Assembly: GCA_902805475.1 (NCBI GenBank)
Contig: CADCSX010000023.1
Coordinates: 1 to 64,000, forward strand
From: Entonaema liquescens
Taxonomy: Eukaryota; Ascomycota; Sordariomycetes; Xylariales; Xylariaceae
DNA length: 64,000 bases
Reading direction: 5' to 3'
The translations under genes were made by a program, and so were the position numbers. This document shows, one piece after another, positions 12,961 through 28,163 of the stretch. Position 1 is the first letter of the stretch, and each line of letters opens with the position of its first letter. A model generated the notes under the pieces. It saw nothing but the letters and a program-made list of their open reading frames with translations. It was not told where the DNA came from and did no database searches.

Positions 12961-15900
12961 AGTTTTCTTAATAAATCAAAAATATAAAATATAATAAAAA
13001 TTAAATAAATTTAATTTAAATTTAAACTTTTAAATTACAAATTTTAAATATTATTATTATTTTTATAATTTAATAAAATACTTAATTAAAAATATTATAT
13101 ATTTATTAAAAAATAAAGTAATAATTATAAATAAATTTAAAATATTTTTAAATATATAATATTAACATAAAAAATTAGTAAATATAAATATATTAAACAT
13201 TTTTTTTAAATATATATTACCACGAATTTACATAAAAGGAAATTTTAATATAAAAAATTTAATATAATAATTAAAATATTTAAGTTATATTAACAAAAAT
13301 AATAATATAATTTATTATGTTATTTTATATAAAATTAAATATAAAACATAAAATATAATTTATAAAAATAAAAACATTTTAATTTTAAATTTTTTAAATA
13401 TTTTTTTTATAATATTAATAATAAATAATATTTTTTATTCGGATGTTAATTATATTATAATATTAATTATAATGTTAATAAAAGAAAATATATTTTTAAA
13501 TTATATAAAATTAATTATTATAAATAATAAGTTAAAAGATTTTTTAAATATGGTAATTATTAAAATTTAATTATTATTAACTTTAAAAAATAATTTTACG
13601 TTAAAAGAAATTAATCTTATTATATGATTTAATTATTAAAATAAATAATTAAAAGATTATTTAATATATAATATCTTAATATAAAATATATATATAAAAA
13701 AGATTTTTTTTTTATTTATAAAATAGATAAATTAAATTAATATATAAGTATAATTTATATATTATATTTTTTAATATATTTATATTTATTAAATATATAA
13801 AATTATTTTAAATATTATTAAAACTAATTTTATAAAATTAATAATTTTATTGTTATAAAGTATTATGTAATATTTTTTTAAAAAAAATAAAAAAATAATA
13901 AATTTTATTAAAGAATTAATAATTTGTATTTTTATATTTTTTATAATAATAAGTATTTTATTAAGAATATTAATTAATGGGGTAAAGTTTATTATTATTA
14001 TTAATAAATAAAAAATATATAAAAAATATATAAATATATATAATATTAATTTATTAAATAAATAATATTATAAATAAAAAATAAAACTATTATAAACTTT
14101 TAAAAATTAAAATAATTAATATATTTATGTATATTATTAATAGAAATTTATAAATATTATATTAAATATTTTTATAAAAAAAATTTATATTTATTAATAA
14201 AATGTTATTAATAAATATATTAAATATAAAAATCTTATATAAATATATATTAGTAATTATTTTTATTTTAATTATAATATATAATTAAAAATTAAAATAA
14301 TATTAAGTTAAATAATTTATAGTTTTAGGATTTTTAAAGAATTATTTAATAAATGGGGATATGTAATTAATATAATGGGTTTAATTTTTGGAAAGATATT
14401 AAAAAAAAATATTAAATAAAATAATTAAGAAAAAAGGTAAAATTAACTTTTTTATTTAAATTTAAAATTATAAAGGTACTTTTAATTATATAATAATTAA
14501 GGATTTATTTATATAAAAAATTAAAATATAAAATTAATTAAAAAATAAAATTATTAAAAGTGATAAAAGTAATTAATTATATTAAAGGTTTTTTAATAAT
14601 AATTAAAGGATTTTTAATAAATGGTTTATATAAGATAATTTATATGGTTTTATAATTAATATTATTATGTGGTATTAAAATATAATATAAAAGTTAAGAA
14701 GGTATATTTAAAAAGATAAATAATATATATATAATATTTATAAATATTTGATTAAAAGGATATATAATATTAATATAAAAAATATTATTTAAAGTAATTA
14801 AAAAAATATTTTTAATAAAAAAAATATTATTAAAAGATATTTTATTTATTATTATAAATGTTATTATAATAGAAATAATATTAGAAAAAGTAAAATATAA
14901 ATATATTTATTGGTTAAATATAATTTATAAAGGTTATTTATTAATATTAAAAATAATACCGAAAAAAATATTTTAAAGTAAAAATATAAAAAAAATTTAA
15001 ATGGTTTATAAAAATATAAAAAATAATTCCCGAATTAAAGATAATTTTATATGTAAATAATATAATAATTATTTAAAATATTTAAAATAATATTTTAGTA
15101 ATATTATAAAAATTATTTATAATAATATATTAATTAATGAATATATAAAGGGATAAAATATTAAATGGTTTTTTAATAATAAAAATTAAATATAAGTTTA
15201 GATTAAAATTATAAATATTAATTATTTTTAAAAAGGTTTTAAAATAATATTTTTAAAACTATTTTAATGTATAAAGATTATAAGTAATATTAAAATAGGT
15301 TTAATTATGGTTATTTAAAAATAAATTATATTTATATATTATGTTTAAAAAATAAAAAATAAAAAAGTTTAAAATATATGGTTTATTGTAAGAAATTAAA
15401 AGGGTTAGAAACTGTTATTATTTATAAAAAGATATAAAAAAATAAATGGTATAAAGGGTTAAAGAGTAAAAAAAAAAAAAAAAATTAAAAATTATAACTT
15501 TTATAAAATTTATTTAAAAAATTTATTTAAATTATTAATATTTTTTTTTTATAAATATTAAAAAATATTAAATAAATTAAAAAAAAAAATAATATATTTA
15601 TTATTAATATTAATAATTATATATAATTATATTAAATTTTATTATATTTTATAAAAAAATTCCAAATTAAAAAATAATAATAATAATAATAAAATTTTAT
15701 AAATTAAATAATTAAAAAATTAAAAAAAATTAAAAATAATATATTAAACTTTAAAAACTTTTATTAATTATTATATATTAAAAAAAAAAAAAAAATAATA
15801 AAATTTTATAAATTTTTATAAATTTTTTAAATATATTAAAATATTTTAAAAAAATTATTAATCTTATTTTATTTTTAAATTAATATATAATATTTTTTTA

Positions 15901-18900
15901 TATATATATTATTAAATTTATATAAATAAAATTAATATTATATAATAATAAAATAAATTTCGGAATTAAGGTATTTAAGTATATGTATAAAAAGTTAATA
16001 AAATAACCATTTATATAATAATAAATTAACTATTATATACAAATTTATATAAGATTTTATTTGAATTTAATCGGAATTTATTTAAATTTTATATTAAATA
16101 AAATATAAATTTTAATTATTATTAAATAATTATTATATTTTAAACATTATATATATTAAATATTATATTTTGGTTTTAAAACATTAATAATTATATATTA
16201 TTATAATTTTCTAAACATATTATATAATAATATAAAAATAAAAATTATTATAAATTATATAAAAAATATTAATATTATTTAAATAATTATTCTTATAAAA
16301 ATAATAAATATAAATATAATTCTTACTTAATATATAAAGTTTTTATTATAACTTATATAAACTTTTTAATATAATTTTTTTCTTATCTTTTCTTAATATC
16401 TTTATACCAAAATAATATTATTTATTATATTTATTCCATTATATCATTATAAAAATTACTAATTTAAGTTTATATTTATTAATTTAAATATAATTATTTT
16501 AATGGAATTATAAAATATTACAAATATTAATGATATTTTAAATTCAATAATTTTTATAATTTTATTATATATATTTACTTATTTAATTTAAATTATCTTT
16601 TTATTTAAATTTAAAAATTTTTAATTAAGTATTTTATTTTTTTAATCCAATAATATAAGATAAAAATTATTTATTTAAAAATTTAAATATTTATAATTAT
16701 AATATATTATTTAAAATTATTTAAAACTTTATAAACTTTAATATTAAAGTTAACTTTAACCTTATTATTTATATATTTGATTTAACCTTTAAAATTGATT
16801 TAATATTAATTTATAAACGATTTCTTAAGATATAAATTAAAATAAAATTAACTTATTATTTTTAAAAAAAAGTAATAATAATGATATTATTTAACATTTT
16901 TCTTAATATTTAAAACAAAATAAGTAATCATATACCAAAAATATTAAAATATATAATAATTATTTAGAAATTAAAAGTTATAAAAATGTAAATGATTATA
17001 TATATATTATTTGAAATTGGTAGAATGTAGTAAATGATATTTGCAACATCGCCATTTAACTTACTTTAATAAAAAATTAAGAAAAATATTAATAAATTAA
17101 TTAATTTATATATTAAATAAAAATCTAATAATTGGAAATATTAATAAATATATTTATATAATAATTATTTATATTTAAAAATTTTAAAAAAAATATTATT
17201 AAAAAATTTTAATTTAATATTTATTAAAGAAATATTATATATTTATATATTTTAACTATTAAAAAAACAATATTTATTTAAATATTTATTTAATTATTAA
17301 TATTTTTTAATTATATTTTTTATATAAAATAAAAAATTTTCCTATTTTGTTTTTTATTTTAATATTATTTATTTAAGGATAAGATATAATTTAATATTAT
17401 TTTATTTTAAAACATTTTTTTAAAATATTTAATAGCTTTTTAAAGAGTTTAAAAATTATAAAAATTTTAAAAAAAATAATTTAAGTATATTAATTATAAA
17501 AATTATATTATTATTTAATAATAGGTTAACCATCTCTTTAAAGTGCTATCATTTACGCTTTTTAATATTATAACCATTAGAATTATTAGTTTTTTAAAGT
17601 TATATAATATAAGTAAAATTTTTTTTTTAAAAATTTTTTATATTTTAAAAAATTTTTACTAAATTTCTTTTATTATAATATATTTAATCTAAATATAGCT
17701 TATAAAGTAATTTAATTTATTAATAAAATAATATTATTTTTTTTATAATTTTTATAATAATTTTATATTTATTAATATTATTTTATATAAAAATTTTTAT
17801 AATAAATTTTCGGTTTTAAATATATAAAATTTTATTTTAACTATTTTTTAAATTTAGGATTTTATTAATATTTTATTAAAGTATTTTTGATATATTTTAA
17901 TTACGTTTTTAATATTATTATTATAAGTTTATTTTTTATTTATTTGGTTTTTTAAAAATATTTTATAAATTTAAATAAAATTTAAATTATTTATAAAATT
18001 ATTTTTATTTCTTATTAATATATGGTAAAATAGTTTTTCTATCTTTATTTATTATTTAATATTTAAGAATAAATTCTTTTATTTTTTTAAAATAATATTT
18101 TAAAAAAATTATATAATTTTTTAAATTTTTGAAATATTTTATAAGGATTATTTTAAAGATTTATTGAATAATTTTCTTTAATATCCTAAATATTTTTAAT
18201 TATTTTATAATTTATTTTTTATAATTTTAACTAAATTCTTAATTCCTATTTTTTTACCTTTATTTTTAAAGTTTTATTTATTTTATTATAATATTAAAAA
18301 AATATATTTAATATATTTTTAAAGATTTTAAATTTTTTTATATAAATATATCTGTTTTTATTTTTTTCTATTATTAATTTTTATTTTAAATAAAATTATT
18401 TAAAATTTTATAATTATAAAAAATTCCTAAATAATTATTATATTTATAAATATTTTATTATAAGATAAAATATTAATATTTAAGTTTAAATTTTATTTAT
18501 AAATAAATATTTTATTAATTATGTTTAATATAAATTTAAATAAATAATTACCTTTTTAATTATAATATATATTAAGACTTTTATTTTAAAAATATTTTTT
18601 TTATATTATTTATTTAAAATTTTTTTTATATAATTATATATTAAAAAATTTAATTTAATATTATATTTATAATATAATTAAAAAATTTATTATTTAAATT
18701 TACTTTTTTATTGAAAAAAAATATTTAAAATAAAAATTTTTTATTTTTTAATATTTAATTATTATTTTTGTTTAATAATTTTTTAATATTTTAATATAAT
18801 TATTTCTAATATTAATAAATATTTTTAAATATTTATAAAAGTTTTTTATTATAAAAATTTTTATTTTATTTAATTAGATTTTAAAGTAACCTTTAATTTT

Positions 18901-21900
18901 TATTAAATATAATTTATTTTAATTTATTTTTAAACTATTTATTTAATTAAATAAATTAAATATTTTTTTTATTAAAATAATTTCTATTTAATTTTATAAG
19001 ATTATTATTATATTATTAATATATATTAACGTTTTTAAGATTATAATTTTTAAATTTACTTTAATAATATTTAAATAAATTGCAATTTTTTTAACTAATA
19101 TTTTTATTCCTATAATAAAAAAAGAATAATTAATTAGGTTATTTTATTTTATTTTATTTAAAATTTTTATTAATTTCCTAAAATATTTATTTATAAAAAA
19201 CTTAATTTTAATACTTTTATATAAGATTTAAATTTATTTAATAAAAAATAATGTTATTTTAAAATTATTTTACTAGACTTATAATATAAATTATTTTATT
19301 AAATATTTATAAATAATTAATAATTAAAATTATTATTAAAATAATATAATTCTATAATTTTTTAGATTTTATAATATAAATAATAAAAAATAAATATTTT
19401 TAAAATATTATATTTTTATTTTTAATTAAAGAAAAATAAAATTAAATATTATAAATAACGTTAAATTTTGTTTTAAACTTATATTTATATAAGAAATTAA
19501 TTATATTTAGATATTTAATATTGTTAGTAATATATGTGGTATATATTATTTTATTATTTAATAATATTTTTTTTAATTTAAATTATTTATTTACGAAATT
19601 AATATTATTAAATATATGTAATTATGTTAATTAAAAATATATAAATAATTTTTATTAAAAATATTAATATTGAAAAAAAATAATATAAAAATATCTTTAT
19701 TTATAAATTATTTTATTATTATTTAAAAATTATTAATATTTATTTGTAAATTATTATCTTTTAATTATAAATTATTTTTAAAATAATTTTATAAAATATA
19801 ATTATATTTTTTTAAAATTAATATTAATTAATTAATTAAAATTTAAATAATTAAAATATTTTAAAATATATATAAATATTTATTATTATAGTTAAAAAAT
19901 ATTAAATTTAATTTAAAATAATAAAATAAAATTATAAAATTATTAATTTATAATAATATTTATACACAATTATTAACAATTATAATTCTAAATAATTTAT
20001 ATTATAAATCCAATAAAGTAATTTTAAAATAACATTATTTTTAATAAAAAATATTAATATTTTTAAAAAATTTATTAATTTTTATAAAAAATTATGAAAT
20101 ATCTTATCATACATTTTTTCTTAATTTAAAAAAAAAAAGATTATATTATCTTCTTTATTTTTATAATTTTAAATTAATTATTATATTATTTTAATATTAT
20201 TATTTATTAATTTACCTAAAAAAAAAATTAATTATTAATTTCCAATTATTCTTTTTAAAATTTAAATTAATTTTTATATTAATATTTTTATAAATAAATA
20301 TTTTATAATTCACATTTATTAAAAATAATAATTTATAATTTTTAAAAAATTTTAAGTTTTTTTTTTATATAATATTACCAAAATCCTATTTATCCAATTC
20401 TTAAATATTAAATCTTTTTTTTAAAATCCTTTATAAAATTCCATTAAAACTTTTATAACCTTATATTTAAAAATTCTATTTTTATACCATTTTTCTTAAT
20501 ATTTCATAAAAACTTTATAAAATTTAGCAAAAATACCATCATATTTAAACAATTTTCTTAAAATTACTTTTTTAATAATTACTTCTATTTTTTTTTTAAA
20601 ATAAATTTAATAAACATATCTATTTCCTTATTATTTAATTTAAAAATATTTTCTAAAAACTATTCTAAAATCACCATATTTAATAATTTATAATTATATA
20701 ATTTTATATAAAAATTATATATAATATTTAAAATTTTCGAAACTTTTATATATTTAATACCGTTTTTATTTTTTAAAATTTTAATAATTATATTTATAAT
20801 ATTTAACCTTATTTTAAAACAAAAATATTATATTAATAATTTATTTAATAACACATTCTTTATTAAATATTATAAAAATAATTCTTCTATTATTAATTAT
20901 TTAACACTAATTCTTTAATATTTAAATTTTCAATTTATTTTTTAAATTTTAAATTTAAAATTTCTTTTTTTTTTTTAATTAATTTCTTTTTTAATTTTTA
21001 AATATTAATTTTTTTTTTTTAATATATTTTAAAGAAAGAATCCCTATCTATTTTAAAATAATATTATATTACTTATTTATAACATATTTATTTAAATATA
21101 TAATTTATTTTTTTTAATTTATTAAGGATTTTTTGGTATTTTTTAATATATTTATATAATTATATGGCTTTAAATAATAAACGCTATTTTTTAAAATTTT
21201 TATTTATTATTAAAAAAAATTAAATTATTATTTAAATAAAATAATAATTTATTTTTATTAATATAAATAAGATATCCTATTTTTTTATATATTTTATTTA
21301 GTTTTTTTTTATAAAGATTTTATTTAATTAAAATAAATCTATTTCTTTATAAAAAGAAAATTATTTAACTTTAAAATTAATTTTTTTTTATTTATTAATA
21401 AATTTATAATTACTATTCTTTATTAATATCTTTAAAATAATTTGTCTATTTAATAGAAATTTAGATATATTTTAATTTCTATTAATAAAATCATATAATT
21501 TTTTTAAAATATTTAATACTTAAATAAATTCATTATTAATTAAATTTATAATTTAATTTAAAAATTATTTTATTTTTATTATTAATAATATTACCAGGAT
21601 ATATATATTAACAATTTATGTAACTTTACTTTAAAATTTAATTTTATTAATTATAAATTTTCTTTTTATATTTTTATATAAGATATATTTATTAGGTTTT
21701 TTTATTGTTTAAGTTTACGTTATTTTTTTAATATTAATTATAATAATTATACCTTTTTTAAAACTTATATCTTTTATAATTTTAATTAAATACAATATTT
21801 AAAATTTTAATATTACCTTATTAATTTTTTTTAAATTAATTTTTTAAATTAATAAAATATTTAAGTTTTTATTTTTTATTAATTTAAAAATGTTTTAAAA

Positions 21901-24373
21901 ATAGGCCAAGTTTATAATATTATTAATATTAAAAAAAATTATATTTAATTTAGATATTATTATTATTATAATTTATGTATATTTTTGAGTATACATTTAA
22001 TATAATTAAAAAGTATATTTATAATAATATTATTTTAAATTAATTATAAATAACTTATTAATATCTTACATTTTATTTTTTATAAATTTTATAAATATAT
22101 GTTAATTAATTCATTAATTTGAACTTTATATTATAATTATTAAAAAATAAAATATAAAAAATAATTAATTAAACTTAAATTATTATTTATAACTATTATT
22201 ATCTTTAACTTTAATATTTTCCTAAATTTTTAAATACCTATTTAAAAACATATATCTTTTTTTATTAAATAATTTACTTTATATAACCCAATAACTATTT
22301 TTAATTTAAATACTCTTTAAATCTTATCAATAACTTAGATTTTAAACTTTTTTACTTTATATAATTATAACTTTATATTAAATAAAGTACCATTTAAATA
22401 TTCTAATTTAATATATTTCCTATTAAGGAATTCCGCCATTATAACTTTTAAATAACAAATTTTTTACCTTTTACTATTATAATAATATATTTTTAATATT
22501 TAATTTAAATTATTCCTTATTTTAATATAAGTTTTTACTATTATTTAAATATTAAATTAAATATTTTTAACTTTGTATTTTACTAGGAATTTTATATATA
22601 AATATTTTTTATCTATAAAATGTAAAATTAATAATACATTATTTAATATACCTTTAATTTTTTATATTATTAATAATAATTTTTGGAATTTTATTTTTTA
22701 ATTTCTTTTAATAATAATAATAATTTTTAATCTTTATTTTAAAATTTTAATTTTTTTTTTTATAACATTAATTTAAACGTTTTTTCTTAAAAAGTTTAAA
22801 TTATTAAAATTTTTTAAAATCTTATTTAATCTTTTTAATATAAGCCTTATAAATGGTTTTAAATTAAATCGTTTTTAATTTAGGGATTTTTATATTAATA
22901 ATAATAAAATTAAAGTTTTTATTTATATTTAGGGATATTTTTTTTAAAAGTTTTTATTTAATAAATTTAAAATATAAATATAACAGATTATTTTAGATTT
23001 TAATAAAAAAATTTTTATTTATATTATTATAAAAAATTTTTTCGGAATTATATAAATTTAAAATCTATAATTTAAAAAATTATATATATATATCATATTT
23101 AAAAAAAATTTATATAAATAAATATTTAAAATATTTAAATACTTATTAATATATTATTTAATATATTTTTATTATAAAAAACTAAAATAATAATATAAAA
23201 ATAAATATTTAAATTTAAAAAATATATTAAAATACTTTTATTTTCTTATAAAAATATAATTAAAAAAATTAAAAAAAAATAAAATATAATATATTTTACC
23301 TTAATTACTATATTTAAGGTTTTAATTAAAAGAAAAAAAAAATGTAATAATATTAAATAAGTAAAATAAGAATTAATTTAATAATGTAAAGAAATTTTAA
23401 TATTATTAACATTTATCTTATAACTTAATTTAATTAAAACAACTTAAATTAAAATATAATTAAATATTATATAACCTATTTTTATAAATATAATATATTA
23501 AAAATATTATATTAACATTATTTATAAACTTTATTAAATATTTATAAAAAAATTATATTTATAAAAAAATACTAAATTTTTTATTAATTAAATAAAAAAA
23601 ATAAATAAAATACAAAATTAATATAATTTTTTATATATTATTAAATTATTATTATTAAAAGTTTTTTTATTTAAAAGATACTTATTTTTCTTAACAATCT
23701 TTATTTTATATTATATATCTTTAATATAATTTAATTATATACTTTAATTTTATATAAATATATTATAAATATAACTTTTTATCTTTTATTATTATATTAT
23801 TTTTTTTTTTTTCTTTTTTTTTTTAAATAATATAATTTTTTTTATTTAATTTTATTATATTTTATTTTTTATATAAATATATTTAAAATATTAATATATT
23901 TTTTTTTATTATAAAAATACTTATTTTATTTTTTTTATTATATTATTTAATAATTAATTATAATATATTTAAACTTATTATATTATTATTTTTTTTAAAA
24001 CGTAATATAAATTATTATATTTTTTTCTTATTTTATAATTATTTTTACATAACGTAATTTTTTTTAAAATTAAATATTATTTATTATTTAAATTTTTATA
24101 AATATTAAACCCCCCCCCCAATTATAAAATTTCTTTTTTTCCTTTTTTTCCTTATTTATTTTTACCTTTAAAATTCCTACAATTTTTTAAAATTACTACT
24201 TATTTTTTTCTTTAATTATTTATTATATTATTATATCTTTCATTTACATTTTACTTCTTTATTACCCTTCCTTCCACCGCAATAATAATAACATAAACTA
24301 TAAACAAATAATCTTTTATTTTTATTATATTAACAAAATAATTATCATTCTTATCCTTACTAACACAAACAAT
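12961..24373. other. AT-rich decayed sequence, no genes
   Basis: I see no gene in this stretch. Strand polarity changes along it. At 14,300-15,470 the + strand keeps G and almost no C (14,581-14,640 has seven G and no C). At 20,100-21,000 it keeps C and almost no G (20,401-20,460 has eight C and no G). Around 22,200-22,500 it is again C-biased, and 22,850-23,000 is G-biased. A run of nine C starts near 24,111 and opens a C-biased, G-poor stretch leading into repeat copy B. No RNA gene was recognised. Confidence 0.7.
17029..17556. mobile_element. Possible short inverted-repeat element
   Basis: GTAAATGATA at the left end (17,029) is matched by its reverse complement, TATCATTTAC, near 17,546-17,555. 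Both ends sit in small patches with more G and C than the surroundings (for example GCAACATCGCC on the left and CATCTCTTTAAAGTGC on the right). The inside is AT-rich with no reading frame. The matched arm is only about 10 bases, and in such AT-rich DNA this is weak evidence for a miniature transposon. Confidence 0.25.
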
Positions 24374-27300
24374 ATTAAATATTATAAAAAATTTTATATT
24401 TATTATAATACCATTTATCATATATATTATATATTTATTTTTATTTATAATTTTTAATTAATAATTTAATTTATTAACTTTTATTAAATTTATTTAATAT
24501 TATAAATATTAAAAAATTAATAAAATTTACAATTTTATAAATATTATATATTTTTATATTATTTTTTTTCCTTTTTTCCATTAAATAATAAAATTATTAC
24601 AATTATTATTTCTTAAATAAACATTACCCATAATATAGATATTATTAAAATTTAATTTCGTTTAAAATATATTTTTTAAATATTTATAAAAAAAATTTAT
24701 TATAAATATATTTAATTAATATAATTTATATCTAATTATTTTTAAATATACTTATTAATTAAAGGTTTTTTACTTTAAATATATATATTATTTTTTTAAT
24801 ATATATAATTATTTTATACTTATATATTAAAAACAGTTTTAAAAATATCTTTTATTATTAATTTTATTATATAATTATTTATATTATTTATATTATTTAT
24901 TAAATTTTATTAATTTTTAATTTATTATTTTATTATTAATTATATATTATTATTTAAAATCAATATATTTAAAATTTAAATTATTACCGTAAAAGTATTT
25001 AGTAATTACTATAATTAAATCAATATATTCATATAAGATGGGGATAATTAACCTTTATATTATAAGTTTTATCAAGTGACTTTAATTTAAAACTTCCTTT
25101 ACCCCCTTGGTTTAAATTCCAAGAAACCTACGCGTTAAACTTCGCATTACACATCATTTAACCGTAATAAAAAAAACAAATATAAATTTATACCTATTCA
25201 TATAAAATAAAATTTAAATTTAAACCTTATTATAAATTTAATACAAAATACAAATAATAATTATAATATAAATAAAATTAAAAATTTAAATTTTAATTTT
25301 TTTAAAAAAAAAAATTAACAAAATATAAATTAAATAATTCGAACAAAAATCTTTATACAATATTTAAAAAAAAAATATTTTAAAAATAAAAAATTAATAT
25401 TAATATTTAATTAAAAATAAAGAATTACAATAATATAAAAATATATTAAATAAACAAATTATATTATTTTAACATTTATATATATAAATTTTATATAATT
25501 ATATTATAATTATTTTTATTAAATAATATTATAAAAATCCAAGCTAAAAATTTCACATATATTTAAATTTTTAATATTTTATTTTAACATTTATTAATAT
25601 TTTTAATATTATATTAATTTTATATTAAATAAAGAATTAATAATAATTTATATATTAAAATTAAAAAACTTATCATTATATTTTTAAAAAATTTATTTAT
25701 TATAATTTAAATAATATTATATAATTTTTTTTAATTTATACGTAACTTACTTAAACTTAAAAAATTTAAATATATAAAATTTTTAACTTAAATTTTTATA
25801 CATATAAATTAATTTACCAATTTTTCCATATAAATTATCTTACCAACTAGTTATAAATAACTAATACATTAAATTTATTAATAAAATAATATATTATTAT
25901 TTAAATTTATAAAACTTATTTAAATTTAAATCTATTAAATGTATTATTATTATTTTAATAAGTTTAAATTATATAGTTTTTTTATTATACCTTTTTTACC
26001 ACATCATTTTTAAATTAATTATTAATTTAATAATAATAAACAATTATATAATTTTAAATAAATTGGTTCAAAATTAAATTAAAAAATAATTAATAATTAA
26101 TCTAATTTAATAAAAATAATATAATATGGCTTTTTAATTAAGTAAATAAAAATTTATTTAAATAAAATAATTATTAATGTTTTAATTAAATTAACGTAAG
26201 TTAACGCAATTAAATTAAAAGTGGGGCTTGGTTGCAACGCATTTAACCATAGTAAATATAATATTTTAACAAAATATTATAACGTGTTAAAAGTTAAAAT
26301 ATTACCGCGTAACGTTTTATAAATATATAAAAAAAACAAGGAAAATTAAAAGCCGTTATATTAATCTTAAATAATAAAATAAAAGATATTTTAAACGTTA
26401 ATATTATTATTACACATTTATATAATAATAATATTTTGGAAATTTTAATAAACGTTAAAATATATTTTTTAACATTAAAAACCGTAATATTATAACATAA
26501 TATCTTATAAATATATAAAAAAAACGAAAAAAATCAAAAAATATAATATTAACCCCAAATAATAAAATAAAAATAATTTTTAACATTATTATTATTAATT
26601 TTTTAATATTTTATAAATATAATATTAATTTTTTATTTTATAATTATTATTAATAAATTGTACGGACCAATTTATTTTAAACTTTATTACAAATTTAATA
26701 ATTTTTACGCCCCATAAATATAAATATGGTAATATCGTAAACGTTAAAAATTTAATAATAAAATTTAAACTTATTAAAATAATTATTTATAAATTAATTT
26801 ATTAATTTTTATATATAAATTATTTTAAATTTTTATATAATTACGTTTTTATAATATAAAATATATAATTATAATTATTTATATAACCGTAAAATTTTTT
26901 AATATTTTATTAATTATTTATTGTTTATTATTATTAAATAAATAAAAATAAATTATTATATATAACATAAATAAATTATTTAAACAACAATAAATTTTAA
27001 TATTATAATAATAATTATATTAATTACATTTATAAATTATTTAATTAACATTTAATATAATTAATTATTACGTAAAATATCACATAAATAATTACATAAT
27101 TATTAATTTAATAATTATTAATTATTAATTATTAATTTTTTAAAAATTTTACGTTAAAATTTAATTAAAAAAATTAAATATATTTAATTATAATTATAAT
27201 TATAATTTTAATATATATTTTAACATTTTTATTTAATAATTTATTATTAAAATTTTTTTTATTAATACCGTTATAAATTTTATAATTAATTAAATTTTTA

Positions 27301-28163
27301 AAATTAATTTATAATTAATTTATAATAAAATTATAAAAATTTATATTATTTTAAATTAATAAAATAAATAATAAAATAAATAATAAATATTATATAAATA
27401 ATTAATAAAAAATTAAATTAATAAAATAATTATTATAATTTTAACAGTTATACGCAACTATTTTATTATACTTTTAATTTTGTTTTTTATTATATTATTA
27501 TAATAAATTCGTAAAAAATATATATTAATTTTTTTTTAAATAATATATTTTTAAAATTATTAATTATATTAAATTAATAATCACATAATTAACTACGTAA
27601 TACATCACATAATAACCATTTATACAAAACATTAATTAAATAACTTATAAACATAATTAAAATAATTATTATTATAATATTAAAAATTATCGTCATTTTA
27701 TTAATTCGTACATTATATATAACATTTTACTTTTATTTATTTAATAAATCATTTACATTTCACAATTTTAATAATAATATAAATTAAAAAATAAATTTTT
27801 TTAAATTATATAATTTTAATTAATATAATATTTTATTAATTTTTTTATATTATTTTTTTTATATTAAATAATTTTAAATATAAATTATTATATTAATTAT
27901 ATATAATTCGTTTTAATTTTTAACATTATTATTATAAATTTTATTTTTTTTTAATTATTATTATTTATTTTCCATTTATTAATTTTATAATAAATAATTT
28001 ATTTTAAATTTTTTTTATAAAAAATATATTTTCTTAAAAAATATATAATTAAAATATTAATTTTATAATTATATAATTATTTATCGTTTAATTATTAATT
28101 TTTAATAATTTAATTTTTATAAAAAAAAAAAAAAAAGTAAAATTTATCAAAAATATTTAATTT
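24374..28163 (+). repeat. Decayed repeat, copy B (about 3.8 kb)
   Basis: This is the direct-repeat partner of 1-3757 and is collinear with it from the opening AATATTAAATATTATA to the A run and GTAAAATTTAT near 28,120-28,150. Copy B is less decayed in places: 25,060-25,160 and 26,195-26,250 keep C and G where copy A reads T and A. Any attempt to identify the ancestral element should therefore start from copy B. No frame is open over a useful length. The family is unknown. Confidence 0.8.
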
